DNA from: an uncultured Algibacter sp.
Lineage (GTDB): Bacteria; Bacteroidota; Bacteroidia; Flavobacteriales; Flavobacteriaceae
Direction of reading: 5' to 3'
DNA length: 64,000 nucleotides
Assembly: GCF_947487575.1 (NCBI RefSeq)
Contig: NZ_CANKXG010000009.1
Location: 151,804 to 215,803 of the forward strand
The position numbers and the translations under genes are program-made. A model generated the notes under the pieces. The model was given only the letters and a program-made list of their open reading frames with translations, made no database searches and was not told the DNA's origin. Below, piece by piece: positions 25,268 to 34,298 of the stretch. Position 1 is the stretch's first letter, and the number at the start of each line of letters is the position of its first letter.

Positions 25268-26110
25268 ATGAAAGTGAGGGGGAAGAAAGCTAGTAAACAT
25301 AAAGTGTTAATTCTAGGAGCTAGTGGCTTTTTAGGAAGTGCTATTTATAAAGAACTCTGCTCCTACTTTCGAACATTCGGAACCTACAATACGTCTAACA
25401 AAGCTTTAGAAAAAAATAATCATTTTTTTCAATATAATATTGAAGAAGATGATATTTATGAAATTCTAGAAATTGTAAAACCCACAATTATTATTTCTTC
25501 ATTACGAGGCGATTTTTCTAAACAAGTTTTAATACATCAACATTTAATAGAATATGTATTTAAAAACAAAGTAAAAATACTATTCATTTCCTCAGCAAAT
25601 GTTTTTGATGCTTACATAAAGTATCCTAGTTACGAACAAGACAAAACTTATAGTAATAGTATATATGGGCATTTTAAAATAAAAATTGAAAACATGTTGT
25701 TGCGTTTACCAAAAATGCAAGTCGCAATTTTAAGGCTTCCTATGGTTTTTGGTTCTCAGTCACCTAGAATACAAGAAATTATTCAGTTTTCGAAAGACAA
25801 TGAACCTATCGAAGTGTTTCCTAATCTCATAATGAATGTTACTAATGATTATAAAGTGACACAACAGATTCATTACATCATCAACAGAAATAAATACGGA
25901 ATCTTCCACTTAGGAAGTAATGATTTGGTACATCATGAAGATTTCATCAAAGAAATTATCGATTCATTAGAATTAAAAAACGCACCTATTTACAAACGTG
26001 TATATACTACAAATGATGATCGCTATTTGGCAGTTTTACCAAAATTCAATACACTTCCTAAACATCTTCAAATAAAGAGTGATGACATTTTAACTGAATT
26101 AAAAATATAA
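25268..26110 (+). CDS. NAD-dependent epimerase / dTDP-4-dehydrorhamnose-reductase-like (SDR extended)
   Basis: 280 residues from ATG 25268; a TTG two codons earlier is less likely. N-terminal Rossmann motif VLILGASGFLGSAIYKEL; the catalytic pair is less canonical, with Y and K seen in SIYGHFKIKIENMLLRLP. Of the RmlD/SDR extended family acting on nucleotide sugars or as a general reductase. Eighteen bases after gcvT and 46 bases before phhB, in the same direction. Substrate unknown. Confidence 0.85.
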   Translation: MKVRGKKASKHKVLILGASGFLGSAIYKELCSYFRTFGTYNTSNKALEKNNHFFQYNIEEDDIYEILEIVKPTIIISSLRGDFSKQVLIHQHLIEYVFKNKVKILFISSANVFDAYIKYPSYEQDKTYSNSIYGHFKIKIENMLLRLPKMQVAILRLPMVFGSQSPRIQEIIQFSKDNEPIEVFPNLIMNVTNDYKVTQQIHYIINRNKYGIFHLGSNDLVHHEDFIKEIIDSLELKNAPIYKRVYTTNDDRYLAVLPKFNTLPKHLQIKSDDILTELKI

Positions 26111-26156
26111 TTGGCTTTCATATAGTAAATCGCTAAATTTTAAAAAAAAATAAATT

Positions 26157-26444
26157 ATGATTAAGCTTTCAGAACAAGACATAGAAGCAAAATTATTACG
26201 ATTCCCAGATTGGGAATATTATGATAATGCCATACACGGCGAGTTTGAATTTGAAAATTTTAAAGATTGTTTTAGTGCGATGAGTAGAATTGCTTTTGAG
26301 TGCGAAGCCTTAAATCATCATCCAGATTGGAGCAATGTTTATAACGTACTTACAATTTCACTTTCAACTCACGATGCTGGTGGGGTTACAAACAAAGACT
26401 TTAAATTAGCTGAAGCCATTGAAAATATTGTTGAGCCAGAATAA
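26157..26444 (+). CDS. phhB: pterin-4a-carbinolamine dehydratase
   Basis: 95 residues, the usual length. Signature region FKDCFSAMSRIAFECEALNH followed by HPDWSNVYNVL, with the catalytic HHPDW. Recycles 4a-hydroxytetrahydropterin after aromatic amino acid hydroxylation. A decayed copy lacking the first ~8 codons lies at 31320-31590. In this window the two copies flank a LytTR/LytS/receptor module. Confidence 0.95.
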   Translation: MIKLSEQDIEAKLLRFPDWEYYDNAIHGEFEFENFKDCFSAMSRIAFECEALNHHPDWSNVYNVLTISLSTHDAGGVTNKDFKLAEAIENIVEPE

Positions 26445-26474
26445 TGATTTCTTTCTTGTTAGTAGATTTTTAAA

Positions 26475-26659
26475 TATGTGAGTAGCCATTTCAACCAATC
26501 TGATGACAGTTTAGGCACATCGAGTTAGGTAGTTTTATATTCGACTACACCTTAGTTTTAAAATTAAAGGTGCCGATTTAGAAGAACTGAAATTGGAGCT
26601 TATCGATTTTGTGTGTTAAGGATGATTTACAAAACGTATATCACACCATGCAAGAATAG
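26475..26659 (+). pseudogene. decayed yebC fragments (residues ~108-156 and ~224-236)
   Basis: The nucleotide sequence aligns with intact yebC (31690-32409): GCCATTTCAACCAATCTGAT matches its GCTATTTTAACAAATGTGAT, then a stretch ends CTTATCGATTTTG, matching its LEFIDF. After a deletion it resumes GATGATTTACAAAACGTATA, encoding DDLQNVYHTMQE and TAG at 26657-26659, equivalent to the C-terminus of YebC. Frameshifts and stops are present; it is not translated as YebC. Confidence 0.8.
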
Positions 26660-26762
26660 TTCAAGGTAAATCATTTAGTTTAACCATTCAACCGTATTAA
26701 TACTGCTTAAGAAAAACATATAATAGATACTACAAGAGTAACATTTAAAGTAATGATTTAAG

Positions 26763-27494
26763 TTACGGAGTATATTTTCCTAAAACCTTATGTATAAAAC
26801 TTCTGTAGCTTCCTCCAATAGGGAGTTTCCTATCTTCAATCTCAATAGTACTCGAAGTATAGGCTTGAATTTTATCTTTAGCGACAATAAAGCTCCTATG
26901 TATTCTAATAAATTTTTGTGTAGGAAGCTTCTTTTCTAAATAACTTATTTTTAAATAAGTAACCACCTGCCTATCATCAAGAATAATTTTTACATAATCG
27001 CCAATACTTTCTATAAAGTTAATATCACTAAGCTGGATTTTCTGCATTTTCTTTGCCGTTCTAACATATATATAACTATTATTATAAGCATTAAATTCAT
27101 TAATCAAATTTTGCGATGGCATAAAGTTTTGACTAATATCATTTTGAAACACTTTACTAACTGCCTTGAAAAAGCGTTCAAAAGCAATTGGTTTTAATAG
27201 ATAATCCACAACATCCAGTTCAAAACCTTCTATTGCATACTCTCGATAAGCCGTGGTAAGAATAATACGAAACGGTTTCTTTAATGCCTTAATAAATTCT
27301 ATCCCCGTTATACCAGGCATCTGAATATCTAAAAAGATTAAATCAATTGGTTGAGAGTTAATGATATTGAGAGCCTCCATGGCATTTCTGCAACTCCCTT
27401 TAAGTTCAATCCCGTCAATTTTTAATATATATCTTTCTAGTACTTTTGCTGCGGGAGCTTCATCTTCAATTATAAGGCATTTTAAAGTATTCAT
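26763..27494 (-). CDS. LytTR-family response regulator
   Basis: 243 residues. Receiver domain with the phospho-acceptor Asp56 in FLDIQMPGITG and acidic pair at 10-12; Lys in YLLKPIAFERF. Residues ~140-243 are a LytTR DNA-binding domain (SYIYVRTAKKMQKIQLSDI, FIRIHRSFIVAKDKI). Paired with the LytS-type kinase 13 bp upstream and divergent from an outer-membrane receptor, which is the probable target. Confidence 0.93.
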   Translation of the reverse strand: MNTLKCLIIEDEAPAAKVLERYILKIDGIELKGSCRNAMEALNIINSQPIDLIFLDIQMPGITGIEFIKALKKPFRIILTTAYREYAIEGFELDVVDYLLKPIAFERFFKAVSKVFQNDISQNFMPSQNLINEFNAYNNSYIYVRTAKKMQKIQLSDINFIESIGDYVKIILDDRQVVTYLKISYLEKKLPTQKFIRIHRSFIVAKDKIQAYTSSTIEIEDRKLPIGGSYRSFIHKVLGKYTP

Positions 27495-27506
27495 TTTAAT
27501 ATAAAT

Positions 27507-28559
27507 TTAGTGATTTAGGTTTAACTCTAAAATTACCAAATAGGACTCATCACTTTCAATCGTTTTTAATTCATAACTATTGTGATACATCAGTTCAAGC
27601 CTTTTCTTTACATTTTTAAGTCCTATACCCCCATTATGATTAAGAATTTTAACACTTTTTTCATCAGAAATAAAATCACTTTTATTATTCTCTGTTTTAA
27701 AAGTTAATATTCCTTCTTCTATACTAATATCTATACTTACCCAAGCTTTACCTATTATACTATTTACACCATGCTTAAAACTATTTTCGACAAAAGGTAA
27801 TAAAATAAGCGGAGCTATGTATAAATCTTGTAAAGATCCATTAATGTTTAAAATAACATCTAGCCTTTCTTCGTGCCTTAACTTTTCTAAACTAAGATAG
27901 TTTCTAATAAGGTTTATTTCTTTTTCTAACGAAACCATATTATGATTACATTCATAGAGCACATAATTAAGAAGCTCGGAAAGTTTTAACAAAGACTCAG
28001 GTGTTTTTTTAGAGGCTTCCAAAGACAAAGCATAAATATTATTAATAGTATTGAATAGGAAATGAGGATGTATTTGAGCCTTTAGCAAGTTTAATTCTGC
28101 CTCGGCCTTCTCCTTTTTTAGCTGCTCTTTTACTATCTGATTTTTATGCCAATGCTGCCAGAGTTTTATGGCTACAACCATACCTGCCATGGGGTAAGTA
28201 TGCATCATAGTACTTAGGTGTGACCATGGGTCGTTAAAGCTATATTTGGCAATATTCTGAAAATAAAAATAGTTATTAATAAGAAGTACAATAAATAGCA
28301 ATACAATTAAATAAATGGCAAATTCAACATATTTTTTCTTCAATAAATATCTTGGCATTAAAACATAAATTGTAAAATAGGTAATTAGGAGTTTTTGCGG
28401 AAGACGCTCCATCTCACGCCAGAATACTATTGCATAACTATTAGAACTACTAAAATGGCCATAAATACTTACAAATATAGCTATATAGGTACCCCAAAAT
28501 AGTATATGCCGACCGATACGGATTAGAAGGCTATATTTAATACTTATCCATTTACCCAT
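27507..28559 (-). CDS. LytS-type sensor histidine kinase
   Basis: 350 residues. About four membrane helices in the first ~145 residues, a short coiled coil (KEQLKKEKAEAELNLLKAQ), then the His_kinase domain with the phospho-accepting His in QIHPHFLFNTINNIY, the N-box LPFVENSFKHGV and the G-box HNGGIGLKNVKKRLELM. No extra input domain, so the membrane part is the sensor. Transcribed before the regulator gene as one operon. Confidence 0.93.
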   Translation of the reverse strand: MGKWISIKYSLLIRIGRHILFWGTYIAIFVSIYGHFSSSNSYAIVFWREMERLPQKLLITYFTIYVLMPRYLLKKKYVEFAIYLIVLLFIVLLINNYFYFQNIAKYSFNDPWSHLSTMMHTYPMAGMVVAIKLWQHWHKNQIVKEQLKKEKAEAELNLLKAQIHPHFLFNTINNIYALSLEASKKTPESLLKLSELLNYVLYECNHNMVSLEKEINLIRNYLSLEKLRHEERLDVILNINGSLQDLYIAPLILLPFVENSFKHGVNSIIGKAWVSIDISIEEGILTFKTENNKSDFISDEKSVKILNHNGGIGLKNVKKRLELMYHNSYELKTIESDESYLVILELNLNH

Positions 28560-28772
28560 TATATAAAGATAGAATTTCTATGAAAATAGAAACCTTGAAA
28601 CTTGTTTTTTCGTTGAATCTTTTTTCTGTCTTGTCGAATAAATGAAAAATGATGTCAAATATGATTTAACATAGTTACTCTTTTGTCTGTCATGCTAATC
28701 CTCGTAACCGCCTAATAAAGTTTTTTTGACTCCAGTTTTGAACTAATTTCCTTCTTCAAAACACATAAAACT

Positions 28773-31151
28773 ATGCAACGTATCTATTTTACATCAGTTA
28801 TACTAATGTTCAGTATAAACAAAATTTATGCTATCGATTATATAATTTCTGGCACTTTAAAAGAGGAAAAAACAGAATATCCAATAGCTTATGCCTCCGT
28901 AGCTGTTTACAGTGAAACGGATAATATTTTGCAAACTGGTGGTATATCGAACGAGGATGGTGTATTTCAAATAACAGTTAATAACTCTGGAAACTACTAT
29001 ATAATTGTTAGTGTATTAGGGTTTGGAGAGCATACTATCCACAATATTTTATTAAGTACAGAAATGCCTAATAAGAACTTAGGAACTGTATATATAAAAC
29101 CAGAACTTACAAGCTTAAACGAAATAGTTGTTACTGCTGAAAGACCTGCTATAGAATATAGAGTAGATAAAAAGGTTTTAAATTTAGATAAAATGGGGAT
29201 TTCTCCAAATGCTACGATAGCAGAAGCCCTAGAGATACTACCTTCTGTTGATACAGATGAAGAGGGTAACTTAAGTCTTAGGGGCAGCGGAAACTTTCAA
29301 GTACTTATTAATGGTAAACCCTCACCATTAAAAGGCAGCGAAGCCCTAGAGCAATATGCTGCCAACCAGATAGAACGAATAGAAGTCATTACCAATCCCT
29401 CTGCAAAATATGATGCCAACAATACATCGGGTATTATAAATCTTATTTTAAAAAAAGGAAAAGGCCTTGGCTTATCAGGGATTACTAGTTATGATGCCAT
29501 AGTAGGTAAACGTATAAGGCAATATTATAATTTTAATTCAACCTTAACTTATACTCAGGAGAAGTATAGTTTTTCGGGTTCTATCAGCCTTCTAGACCGA
29601 TGGAGAGAAAATATCTGGAATATCAACCAGACTTTACCCAATGGAGAAGATTTGAATATATTCTCTACAGCCTTTTTACCAAGAAAAGCACAAAGGTTCT
29701 TTCTTAGTTTCGATTATTATATAACTAGCAAACACACACTTACAATAGCAGCTCGCAAAAATTCAGCACGTAATAGCTTTGATATACTAGCTAATAATTA
29801 TCCACAAGATGAAATGGATATGCCATTTTTATCAGATTCTAAAAGGCCTATAGAACGACATACAAATGCATTGTCGCTTTATGACCATATAGAACTAGAT
29901 AGTAATGGTAGTGAACTTACTTTTTTTGCCACTTATTTTGAACAATCTATGGATAGACCACAAACGTTTACACAATATGATGCGTTAACACGGGAAAACA
30001 TTACCACAGACAGGTTGTTCGTGGAGTCGTTTAAGCACAATCAAGCACGATTCAGCATTGATTATGTAAAAAATTTTAGTGACAGCGAACAAATAGAAAT
30101 GGGGGCAAGTAGTATTATACAAAAACGTTCAAGTTCAATTGAAACTGAAACCTATTTCCCTAATGCTATACCCTTTACTAAAAATGAATTCGAATTTGAT
30201 ATAAAAACCCACGCAGGTTATTTTATTTACAAAAATAAAATATTTGGGTTTGATGTAATGGCGGGACTAAGACTTGAAGCCTACGATAGAGCTATAGAAC
30301 ATAAAAACGAAGATTTTTTTGATGAATTTAAGCGCGTAAACTTATTTCCTAATTTTCATTTAATAAAAGAAATAAATAAAAAACAAGAATTAAAACTAAG
30401 CTACTCAAGCCGTATTTCAAGGTCCAATTTGAGAGATTTGCGTCCTTATACCAATATATTTACCAATTTCTATGGACTTAGTGGTAACCCAAACCTTATT
30501 CCCTCAAAAATTGATGCTTTTGAAATGGCATATATCCACTCCTTTAAAAATGCTACTTTTACATTCGAGCCCTACTACAGAAAAACACACGATAATGTAA
30601 TAAGATGGTGGCTATTGGACGAAGATACCAACATAACAATTCAGTCTCCAGTAAACATCGATAATTCCACATTTTATGGCATAGAATCTTCTTTTGAAAC
30701 AAGACCTCTTAAATGGCTTAAAGTTTCTGCTTCTGGAAGCTATTTTAAAAATGTAATTAGCGGGATGGTTTTAGGAACAGAGGTTAATCAAAAATTTAAC
30801 GGTTGGCGAATACGCCTGAGAAATAATATCAGTTTAACCAAACAGACTAATTTAAGGATTAATGGATTCTTTAATTCAAGGTTACAATTTCCACAAGAGT
30901 ATACCGCCAGTAGATATTGGTTTGATGTTTCTGTAAACACTTCTTTTTTAAATAAAAAAGGTTCAATAGCACTTACTGTTGGTAATGTATTGGGAACAAA
31001 TAGATTAATCCTTATAGCTGAAAATGAAAACATACATAGAAGAGGGTTCATTAAATTTCCTGGACCAACCTTCGGCTTGAGTATGAGTTATAAATTTAAT
31101 AGTTTTAAGAGTAAAAAAACACAATTTGAATTTGATGATGAAGATTTATAA
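28773..31151 (+). CDS. outer-membrane beta-barrel receptor (TonB-dependent-receptor-like)
   Basis: 792 residues. Signal peptide MQRIYFTSVILMFSINKIYA; a CarboxypepD_reg domain at ~22-110 (YPIAYASVAVYSETD, GVFQITVNNSGNYYI); a plug-like domain at ~125-235 (LNEIVVTAERPAIEYRV, IAEALEILPSVDTDEEG, INGKPSPLKG, IERIEVITNPSAKYDANN); and a C-terminal ~550-residue beta barrel of the OMP_b-brl_3 type. Such proteins resemble TonB-dependent transporters, though the barrel is shorter and no TonB box is obvious. Divergent from the LytS/LytTR pair with a 213-bp gap. Confidence 0.9.
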   Translation: MQRIYFTSVILMFSINKIYAIDYIISGTLKEEKTEYPIAYASVAVYSETDNILQTGGISNEDGVFQITVNNSGNYYIIVSVLGFGEHTIHNILLSTEMPNKNLGTVYIKPELTSLNEIVVTAERPAIEYRVDKKVLNLDKMGISPNATIAEALEILPSVDTDEEGNLSLRGSGNFQVLINGKPSPLKGSEALEQYAANQIERIEVITNPSAKYDANNTSGIINLILKKGKGLGLSGITSYDAIVGKRIRQYYNFNSTLTYTQEKYSFSGSISLLDRWRENIWNINQTLPNGEDLNIFSTAFLPRKAQRFFLSFDYYITSKHTLTIAARKNSARNSFDILANNYPQDEMDMPFLSDSKRPIERHTNALSLYDHIELDSNGSELTFFATYFEQSMDRPQTFTQYDALTRENITTDRLFVESFKHNQARFSIDYVKNFSDSEQIEMGASSIIQKRSSSIETETYFPNAIPFTKNEFEFDIKTHAGYFIYKNKIFGFDVMAGLRLEAYDRAIEHKNEDFFDEFKRVNLFPNFHLIKEINKKQELKLSYSSRISRSNLRDLRPYTNIFTNFYGLSGNPNLIPSKIDAFEMAYIHSFKNATFTFEPYYRKTHDNVIRWWLLDEDTNITIQSPVNIDNSTFYGIESSFETRPLKWLKVSASGSYFKNVISGMVLGTEVNQKFNGWRIRLRNNISLTKQTNLRINGFFNSRLQFPQEYTASRYWFDVSVNTSFLNKKGSIALTVGNVLGTNRLILIAENENIHRRGFIKFPGPTFGLSMSYKFNSFKSKKTQFEFDDEDL

Positions 31152-31199
31152 CTTATAAAATATTTACGCTATTTCTTTCTTAAGATTTGTTATTTATGG

Positions 31200-31319
31200 A
31201 AGATAAAATCGGAATCTACAAACATTAAAATCCTGTTATTTGGTTTTGAAAGAATCCTTCAAGTTACCAAAGCATTAAATGAGGAACAAACTGGCGATGT
31301 TGAAAAACTTTTAGAAAAG
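31200..31319 (+). pseudogene. decayed yebC fragment (residues ~183-220)
   Basis: Aligns with intact yebC: GGTTTTGAAAGAATCCTTCA corresponds to its GGCTTTGAACGTATTCCTCA, and it ends with codons for GDVEKLLEK, like EDVEKLLEK of YebC. It joins directly to a phhB copy. The YebC region represented is missing from the fragments at 26475-26659. Confidence 0.8.
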
Positions 31320-31590
31320 AACATCTAAAAAATTACTTCGCTTTCCATATTGGAAATATTACGATAATGCCATACATGGCGTGTTTGAATTTGAAAATTT
31401 TAAATATTGCTTTAGTGCTATGAGCAGAATTACTTTTAAGTGCGAGGCATTGACTCATCATCCCAATTGGAGTAATGTTTATAATGTACTTTCCATTTCA
31501 TTATCAACACATGAAGTTAGTGGCGTTACAAATAAAGATTTTAAGCTAGCTCAAGCTATTGAAAATATTGTTGAACCAAATGAGGAATAA
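31320..31590 (+). pseudogene. decayed phhB copy
   Basis: Corresponds to PhhB residues ~9-95: after a stop and a 2-base deletion it reads LLRFPYWKYYDNAIHGVFEF through LAQAIENIVEPNEE. The active-site HHPDW is changed to HHPNW and C-F changes occur, so decay is beginning even in the open part. No start codon of its own. Confidence 0.85.
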
Positions 31591-31655
31591 TTTGCAATTT
31601 TGCCTTAGGTTGTTAACTTTGTGAAAATAATCGAGTTTTAATTTAATTTAATAAA

Positions 31656-31681
31656 ATTCTTGCTTTTGCAGGAATGACAAG
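31656..31681. repeat. truncated right end of the MITE-like repeat, before yebC
   Basis: ATTCTTGCTTTTGCAGGAAT followed by GACAAG, closely like the right end of the 21573-21661 repeat. No left terminus is seen. It ends eight bases before the yebC start. Confidence 0.6.
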
Positions 31682-31689
31682 ATGTAATT

Positions 31690-32409
31690 ATGGGAAGAGC
31701 TTTCGAGTTTAGAAAAGCACGTAAAATGAAACGTTGGTCTGCTATGAGTAAAGCTTTTACACGTATAGGCAAAGACATTGTAATGGCTGTTAAAGAAGGT
31801 GGTCCGGATCCAGACAGTAACTCACGATTAAGAGCAGTAATACAGAATGCAAAATCTGTAAATATGCCAAAAGACAATGTAGAACGTGCTATAAAAAAGG
31901 CAAGTGAAAAAGGGCAAGGTGATTATAAAGAAGTTATTTTTGAAGGCTATGCACAACATGGTATTGCCGTTTTAGTTGAAACTGCAACAGATAATAATAC
32001 ACGAACCGTTGCAAACGTACGAAGCTATTTTAACAAATGTGATGGTAGCCTTGGTACTTCGGGTTCGGTAGTTTTCATGTTCGATCATACCTGCAATTTT
32101 AGAATTAATGCTGAGGGGCTAGACCCAGAAGAAATAGAATTAGAATTTATAGATTTTGGAGCTGAAGAGGTATTTGCAGATGATGATGGTATTTTAATAT
32201 ATGCACCATTTGAAAGTTTTGGAGCTATTCAGGCAGAACTAGAAAATCGTGAAATTGAAATTCTATCTTCTGGCTTTGAACGTATTCCTCAAGTGACAAA
32301 AAAGATATCGACACAACAAGCTGAGGATGTTGAAAAACTTCTAGAAAAGCTAGAAGAAGATGATGATGTACAAAATGTATATCACACCATGGAAGAAAAC
32401 GCAGAATAA
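31690..32409 (+). CDS. yebC: YebC/PmpR-family protein
   Basis: 239 residues, full length. N-terminal MGRAFEFRKARKMKRWSAMS, the central conserved NVERAIKKASEKGQGDYKEV with the FEGYAQHGIAVLVE core, and the acidic C-terminal VYHTMEENAE. YebC-family proteins are translation or transcription regulators; in several bacteria they relieve ribosome stalling at proline runs. Intact copy of a gene whose pieces lie at 26475-26659 and 31200-31319. Confidence 0.93.
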   Translation: MGRAFEFRKARKMKRWSAMSKAFTRIGKDIVMAVKEGGPDPDSNSRLRAVIQNAKSVNMPKDNVERAIKKASEKGQGDYKEVIFEGYAQHGIAVLVETATDNNTRTVANVRSYFNKCDGSLGTSGSVVFMFDHTCNFRINAEGLDPEEIELEFIDFGAEEVFADDDGILIYAPFESFGAIQAELENREIEILSSGFERIPQVTKKISTQQAEDVEKLLEKLEEDDDVQNVYHTMEENAE

Positions 32410-32411
32410 TA

Positions 32412-32457
32412 TAAAGTATAGCTGTAAGTAGAGACAGCTGGAAAGCTTTATTTTTAT
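32412..32457 (+). terminator. probable terminator after yebC
   Basis: AGCTGT (32420-32425) pairs with ACAGCT (32434-32439), followed by GCTTTATTTTTATT. Short stem; moderate support. Confidence 0.4.
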
Positions 32458-32477
32458 TAAGTAAAATATTTATAAAT

Positions 32478-33443
32478 ATGAATTGGGGATTTATAGGTTG
32501 TGGGGATGTAACCGAAACAAAAAGTGGTCCGGCTTATCAACAAACAAATGGTTTTAATGTTGTTGCTGTTATGCGTCGTGATGTTGAAAAACTTAACGAC
32601 TATGCAAAACGACATAGAATTGAAAAAACATTTACAAATGCTGAAGCCTTAATAAATGACCCAGATGTTGATGCAGTTTACATTGCAACACCTCCAGATA
32701 CGCATAAAAAATATGCGCTAAAAGTAGCAGAAGCGGGAAAACCATGTTGTATTGAAAAGCCCTTATCTCCTACTTATTCTGAAAGTTTAGAAGTTCAAAA
32801 AGCATTTGAAGAGAAAAGGATTCCATTATTTGTTGCATACTACAGGCGTTCTCTTCCTCGGTTTTTAAAAATAAAAGAATGGCTAGACAACAATGAGATT
32901 GGAGCAGTAAGACATATAAATTCTCATTTAAGTAAACCCGCGAGTCAAGTAGATATTTCTAAAAATTATAATTGGCGAACAGATATTAAAGTTGCTCCTG
33001 CAGGTTATTTTGATGATTTAGCAAGCCATGGGTTAGATCTATTTACTTACTTTTTGGGAGATATAAAAAAAGCCAAAGGAATTAGCTTAAACCAACAGGG
33101 TTTATATTCTTCAAAAGATGCCGTAACGGCTTCATGGTTACATGAAAATGGCATCACTGGATCTGGAACATGGAATTTTGGATGCGACAGCCATTTAGAT
33201 AAAGTAACAATTTATGGAAGCAAAGGCACTATTGAATTTTCTGTATTTCATGAAAATCCTGTTATTTTAAAAAGTAATTCTAAAAATGAAGAACTTATTA
33301 TAGAAAACCCAAAGCACATTCAGCAATATCATGTTGAAAGTATGCGGGATTATTTTAAAGATAACAAAAACATCCATCCATCTACAGGTAAAACGGCATT
33401 ACATAGTAGTTGGGTTATGTCAAAAATTTTAGAAGATATTTAA
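32478..33443 (+). CDS. Gfo/Idh/MocA-family NAD(P)-dependent oxidoreductase
   Basis: 321 residues. Rossmann start NWGFIGCGDVTETKSGPAYQ, the family motif VYIATPPDTH, EKPLSPTYSE (the conserved catalytic E-K-P), and a C-terminal alpha/beta substrate domain with the ASHGLDLFTYFLGD His-Asp. Acts on sugars or sugar derivatives; exact substrate not readable. Its TAA overlaps the TAA of the convergent NYN gene by four bases (TTAA). Confidence 0.9.
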   Translation: MNWGFIGCGDVTETKSGPAYQQTNGFNVVAVMRRDVEKLNDYAKRHRIEKTFTNAEALINDPDVDAVYIATPPDTHKKYALKVAEAGKPCCIEKPLSPTYSESLEVQKAFEEKRIPLFVAYYRRSLPRFLKIKEWLDNNEIGAVRHINSHLSKPASQVDISKNYNWRTDIKVAPAGYFDDLASHGLDLFTYFLGDIKKAKGISLNQQGLYSSKDAVTASWLHENGITGSGTWNFGCDSHLDKVTIYGSKGTIEFSVFHENPVILKSNSKNEELIIENPKHIQQYHVESMRDYFKDNKNIHPSTGKTALHSSWVMSKILEDI

Positions 33444-34180
33444 TTTTTGTTTTTAACATAAATCAATTTGAAACGCCCGTTAGCTTGGTCACGCTGTTCC
33501 ATTACAAATTGCGGCAAAGATTTAAATAATGGGGTTAGCTTTTGAAAACCAAAGTTTCTAGAATCAAAATTAGGCTGCTTTTTTAAAATTAATGAGCCAA
33601 CATCACCAAGAAAAGCCCAACCATCATCATCGGCCGCATCATCGACAGAGTTTTTAAGAAGTCTTATTACTTTAGGAGTAATATTATATAAATTGACTTT
33701 TTTAGGTTTACCAGATTTTTTGTCTTTTACATCATCATCGTCATCATTTGCAAGAATTTCTAAATAAATAAACTTATCGCAAGCCACTATAAATGGATTT
33801 GGTGTTTTTTTCTCTCCCATTCCATAAACAACCATTGCAGCTTCTCGTAAACGTGTGGCTAATTTTGTAAAATCACTATCAGACGATACTAAACAAAAGC
33901 CATTAACCTTTTCAGAATATAAAATGTCCATGGCGTCAATAATCATAGCAGAGTCGGTAGCATTTTTGCCTGTAGTGTAGCCGTATTGTTGTATAGGAGT
34001 TATGGCATTTTCTAACAGCACATTCTTCCATTTTGATAAATAAGGTTTAGTCCAATCACCATAAATACGCTTAATTGTTGGTGTTCCATATTTCGTAATC
34101 TCTTCCATCATTTCTGTGATGTACTTTGAAGGGATGTTGTCTCCGTCTATTAATACGGCAATTTTAGTGTCTTTTATCAT
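33440..34180 (-). CDS. NYN-domain ribonuclease-like protein with OST-HTH/LOTUS domain
   Basis: 246 residues. Residues ~1-150 form a NYN (PIN-like) domain: IAVLIDGDNIPSKYI with the acidic D12, IKRIYGDWTKPYLSKW, NATDSAMIIDAMD and FCLVSSDSDFTKLATRL carrying the metal-binding aspartates. After an acidic linker (ANDDDDDV), residues ~170-246 look like an OST-HTH/LOTUS RNA-binding domain. Resembles the LabA/DUF88 group. Probably an RNA-processing enzyme; the target is unknown. Confidence 0.88.
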   Translation of the reverse strand: MIKDTKIAVLIDGDNIPSKYITEMMEEITKYGTPTIKRIYGDWTKPYLSKWKNVLLENAITPIQQYGYTTGKNATDSAMIIDAMDILYSEKVNGFCLVSSDSDFTKLATRLREAAMVVYGMGEKKTPNPFIVACDKFIYLEILANDDDDDVKDKKSGKPKKVNLYNITPKVIRLLKNSVDDAADDDGWAFLGDVGSLILKKQPNFDSRNFGFQKLTPLFKSLPQFVMEQRDQANGRFKLIYVKNKN

Positions 34181-34298
34181 AATTCATAAAGATAGAATAT
34201 TTTAACTTTTATTTAGATGCTTATGCTTCTATTTCTTTTTACTTTTAGCTCACTATTTTTAATAACTAGGATTTTATCCTAAATAATTCTTTTTACAT

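Noticed and set aside
31381..31590. 70-codon ORF as an independent small gene
   Set aside because: It is the tail of a decayed phhB copy starting at a GTG, with a changed active site and disrupted upstream frame.
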